Source of the DNA: Kiritimatiellia bacterium
Lineage (GTDB): Bacteria > Verrucomicrobiota > Kiritimatiellia > RFP12 > UBA1067
Reading direction: 5' to 3'
Assembly (NCBI GenBank): GCA_017547265.1
Contig: JAFYQC010000123.1
Span: 1 to 13,034, forward strand
Length of the DNA: 13,034 bases
Below are positions 12,081 to 13,034 of this stretch, one piece after another. Numbering within the stretch: position 1 is the first letter of the stretch; each line of letters begins with the position of its first letter. Under the pieces are notes generated by a model. The model had not been told where the DNA came from, searched no databases, and saw only the letters and a list, made by a program, of their open reading frames with translations. Position numbers and translations under genes: made by a program.

Positions 12081-12998
12081 ATGAGAATCAGCGAAAAACA
12101 ATTGTGCGTAAACTTCAAGCCGGAAATCATAGCTGCAGAATATACGTCAAGCAGCAAGATAGGCGACCGAATTCTGAAGATTCGTGACAAGTGTGTTATG
12201 GTGGATCGAGATCTTGCCGAATTGTACAAAGTTCCTACCAAGGTGTTGAATCAAGCTGTCAAACGCAATGGCGAACGATTCCCGGAGAGGTTTCGCTTCG
12301 CTTTGACGCCACTAGAGAAAGAGGAGGTGGTCACAATTTGTGACCACCTTAAATCTCTGCGGTTCTCTCATGTTCCTGTTTATGCCTTTACGGAACAAGG
12401 CGTAGCTATGCTAGCAACGGTATTGAAAAGCGATATTGCCATAAAAACGAGCATAGACATAATGGACGCATTTGTTGCGATGAGGAGCTTTCTGATGTCA
12501 AGTGTAGGCGTTCTTCAACGGCTTGGTGCCATCGAAATTAAGCAGCTTGAAACGGACAAGCGAATTGACACGGTGTTTGACGCACTTGACCGCGGCAACC
12601 TGCTTCCAAACGGAATCTTGCACGCCGAGTCGGAGTTTGACTCGATGCGGTATGTCTCGCGTTTGATCGAAAGCGCGCAATCGGAGATCGTGCTAATTGA
12701 CCCGTATTCTGATGCGGTCACGTTGGAAGTTCTCTCGAAGAAGATGCCTGGAGTAACGGTGCGGCTTGTCTGCAAGGATCGTGGCAAGCCAACCCCGACC
12801 GAAATCGCAAAGTTCAACCGCCAGTACAAGGGTCTTGCCGTCACCTACTCAGATGACTTCCATGATCGATTCCTTATCATAGACAACGTGGAGCTACATG
12901 GTCTTGGCTCATCCATCAACTGCCTCGGCCGCCGTGTCACCTCCTACACTACCCGAGACCCGAAGGAGATTGCCAAGTTGCTGACAATGGTACCATAA
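12081..12998 (+). CDS. ORF6N-domain protein with C-terminal PLD-like domain
   Basis: ORF6N is a DNA-binding domain of the KilA-N/BRO group, common in phages and mobile elements. Here it covers about residues 30-138: ILKIRDKCVMVDRDLAELY, KVLNQAVKRNGERFPERFRF, VVTICDHLKSLRFS, YAFTEQGVAMLATVL and IMDAFVAMRSF. A helical linker follows (about 140-190). Residues about 190-305 look like a single phospholipase D-superfamily module: a beta/alpha core with EIVLIDPYSD, then FHDRFLIID, where H261, R263 and D268 fit HxKx4D with Lys replaced by Arg, and then GLGSSIN matching the trailing GS-N element. ORF6N proteins with this tail are known from memory; the tail may bind or cut nucleic acid, or may be inactive given the K-to-R change. 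The gene is markedly less GC-rich than the upstream operons, consistent with horizontal transfer. It follows the structured segment with a strong ribosome binding site. Confidence 0.92.
   Translation: MRISEKQLCVNFKPEIIAAEYTSSSKIGDRILKIRDKCVMVDRDLAELYKVPTKVLNQAVKRNGERFPERFRFALTPLEKEEVVTICDHLKSLRFSHVPVYAFTEQGVAMLATVLKSDIAIKTSIDIMDAFVAMRSFLMSSVGVLQRLGAIEIKQLETDKRIDTVFDALDRGNLLPNGILHAESEFDSMRYVSRLIESAQSEIVLIDPYSDAVTLEVLSKKMPGVTVRLVCKDRGKPTPTEIAKFNRQYKGLAVTYSDDFHDRFLIIDNVELHGLGSSINCLGRRVTSYTTRDPKEIAKLLTMVP
12325..12349. repeat. 25-bp near-perfect palindrome inside the ORF6N coding region
   Basis: Perfect 12-bp arms (AGGTGGTCACAA and its complement TTGTGACCACCT) with a single T at 12337. It covers codons about 82-90 of the ORF6N domain. 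It could be an operator for the protein itself, a binding site for a two-fold symmetric protein, or an mRNA hairpin. Confidence 0.9.
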
Positions 12999-13034
12999 GC
13001 TCTGACAGAGAGGCGCGGCGGATTTGCCGCGGAG
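12999..13034 (+). other. Hairpin after the ORF6N stop, at the window edge
   Basis: CGCGGC (13014-13019), loop GGATTT, GCCGCG (13026-13031): a perfect 6-bp stem 16 bases after the stop codon. The window ends three bases later, so a T-run that would make it a terminator cannot be checked. Confidence 0.45.

Noticed and set aside
11930..12187. 85-codon + strand frame spanning the structured segment and the ORF6N start
   Set aside because: It overlaps the ORF6N start in another frame, has no ribosome binding site and shows no protein-like features.

Overview
The window is about 13 kb of a GC-rich bacterial chromosome. Codons strongly favour G or C in the third position, and every supported gene lies on the + strand. 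Housekeeping genes of ordinary bacterial type sit beside an exosortase and its membrane target, and the coding regions carry short G-rich tandem repeats. This would fit an uncultured PVC-type bacterium (Kiritimatiellota, Verrucomicrobiota or Lentisphaerota). That placement is inferred from style and gene content; the window has no rRNA or other marker.

Positions 1-3343 form a tight, translationally coupled run: the 3' part of an unrecognised gene, rsgA (ribosome biogenesis GTPase) and queA (queuosine synthesis), each overlapping the next by one to four bases. Two oddities stand out. RsgA stops before its zinc-binding C-terminal domain, and queA carries an in-frame insertion of about 130 bp made of direct and inverted short repeats. 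A promoter-like sequence at 3325-3354 then starts a second run: a double-PAS protein, an S4/RluA-type pseudouridine synthase, a small protein with a CxxC...CHxxC pattern, a compact exosortase (XrtK type), a polytopic VIT-domain protein with an exosortase-type C-terminal tail, and a SNF2-family helicase. The exosortase and VIT-domain protein look like a one-enzyme, one-substrate protein-sorting pair. The SNF2 gene is also interrupted in frame by seven tandem heptamers.

From 11164 to the right edge the character changes: lower GC, more intergenic space, GGGGT-type palindromes and signs of horizontal acquisition. There is a small probable membrane protein, then a stretch of about 480 bp without a credible gene. 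That stretch holds a palindrome, a three-way-junction-like inverted repeat, an extended -10 promoter and about 350 nt of densely hairpinned sequence running up to the ribosome binding site of a gene for an ORF6N protein with a PLD-like C-terminal domain. The hairpin-rich segment looks like a structured RNA, either a long regulatory leader or a separate non-coding RNA. It shows a faint collinear resemblance, judged only from memory, to IscB/HEARO-type omega RNAs, but no IscB-like nuclease is present. This RNA plus ORF6N-PLD unit is the most interesting candidate system in the window.
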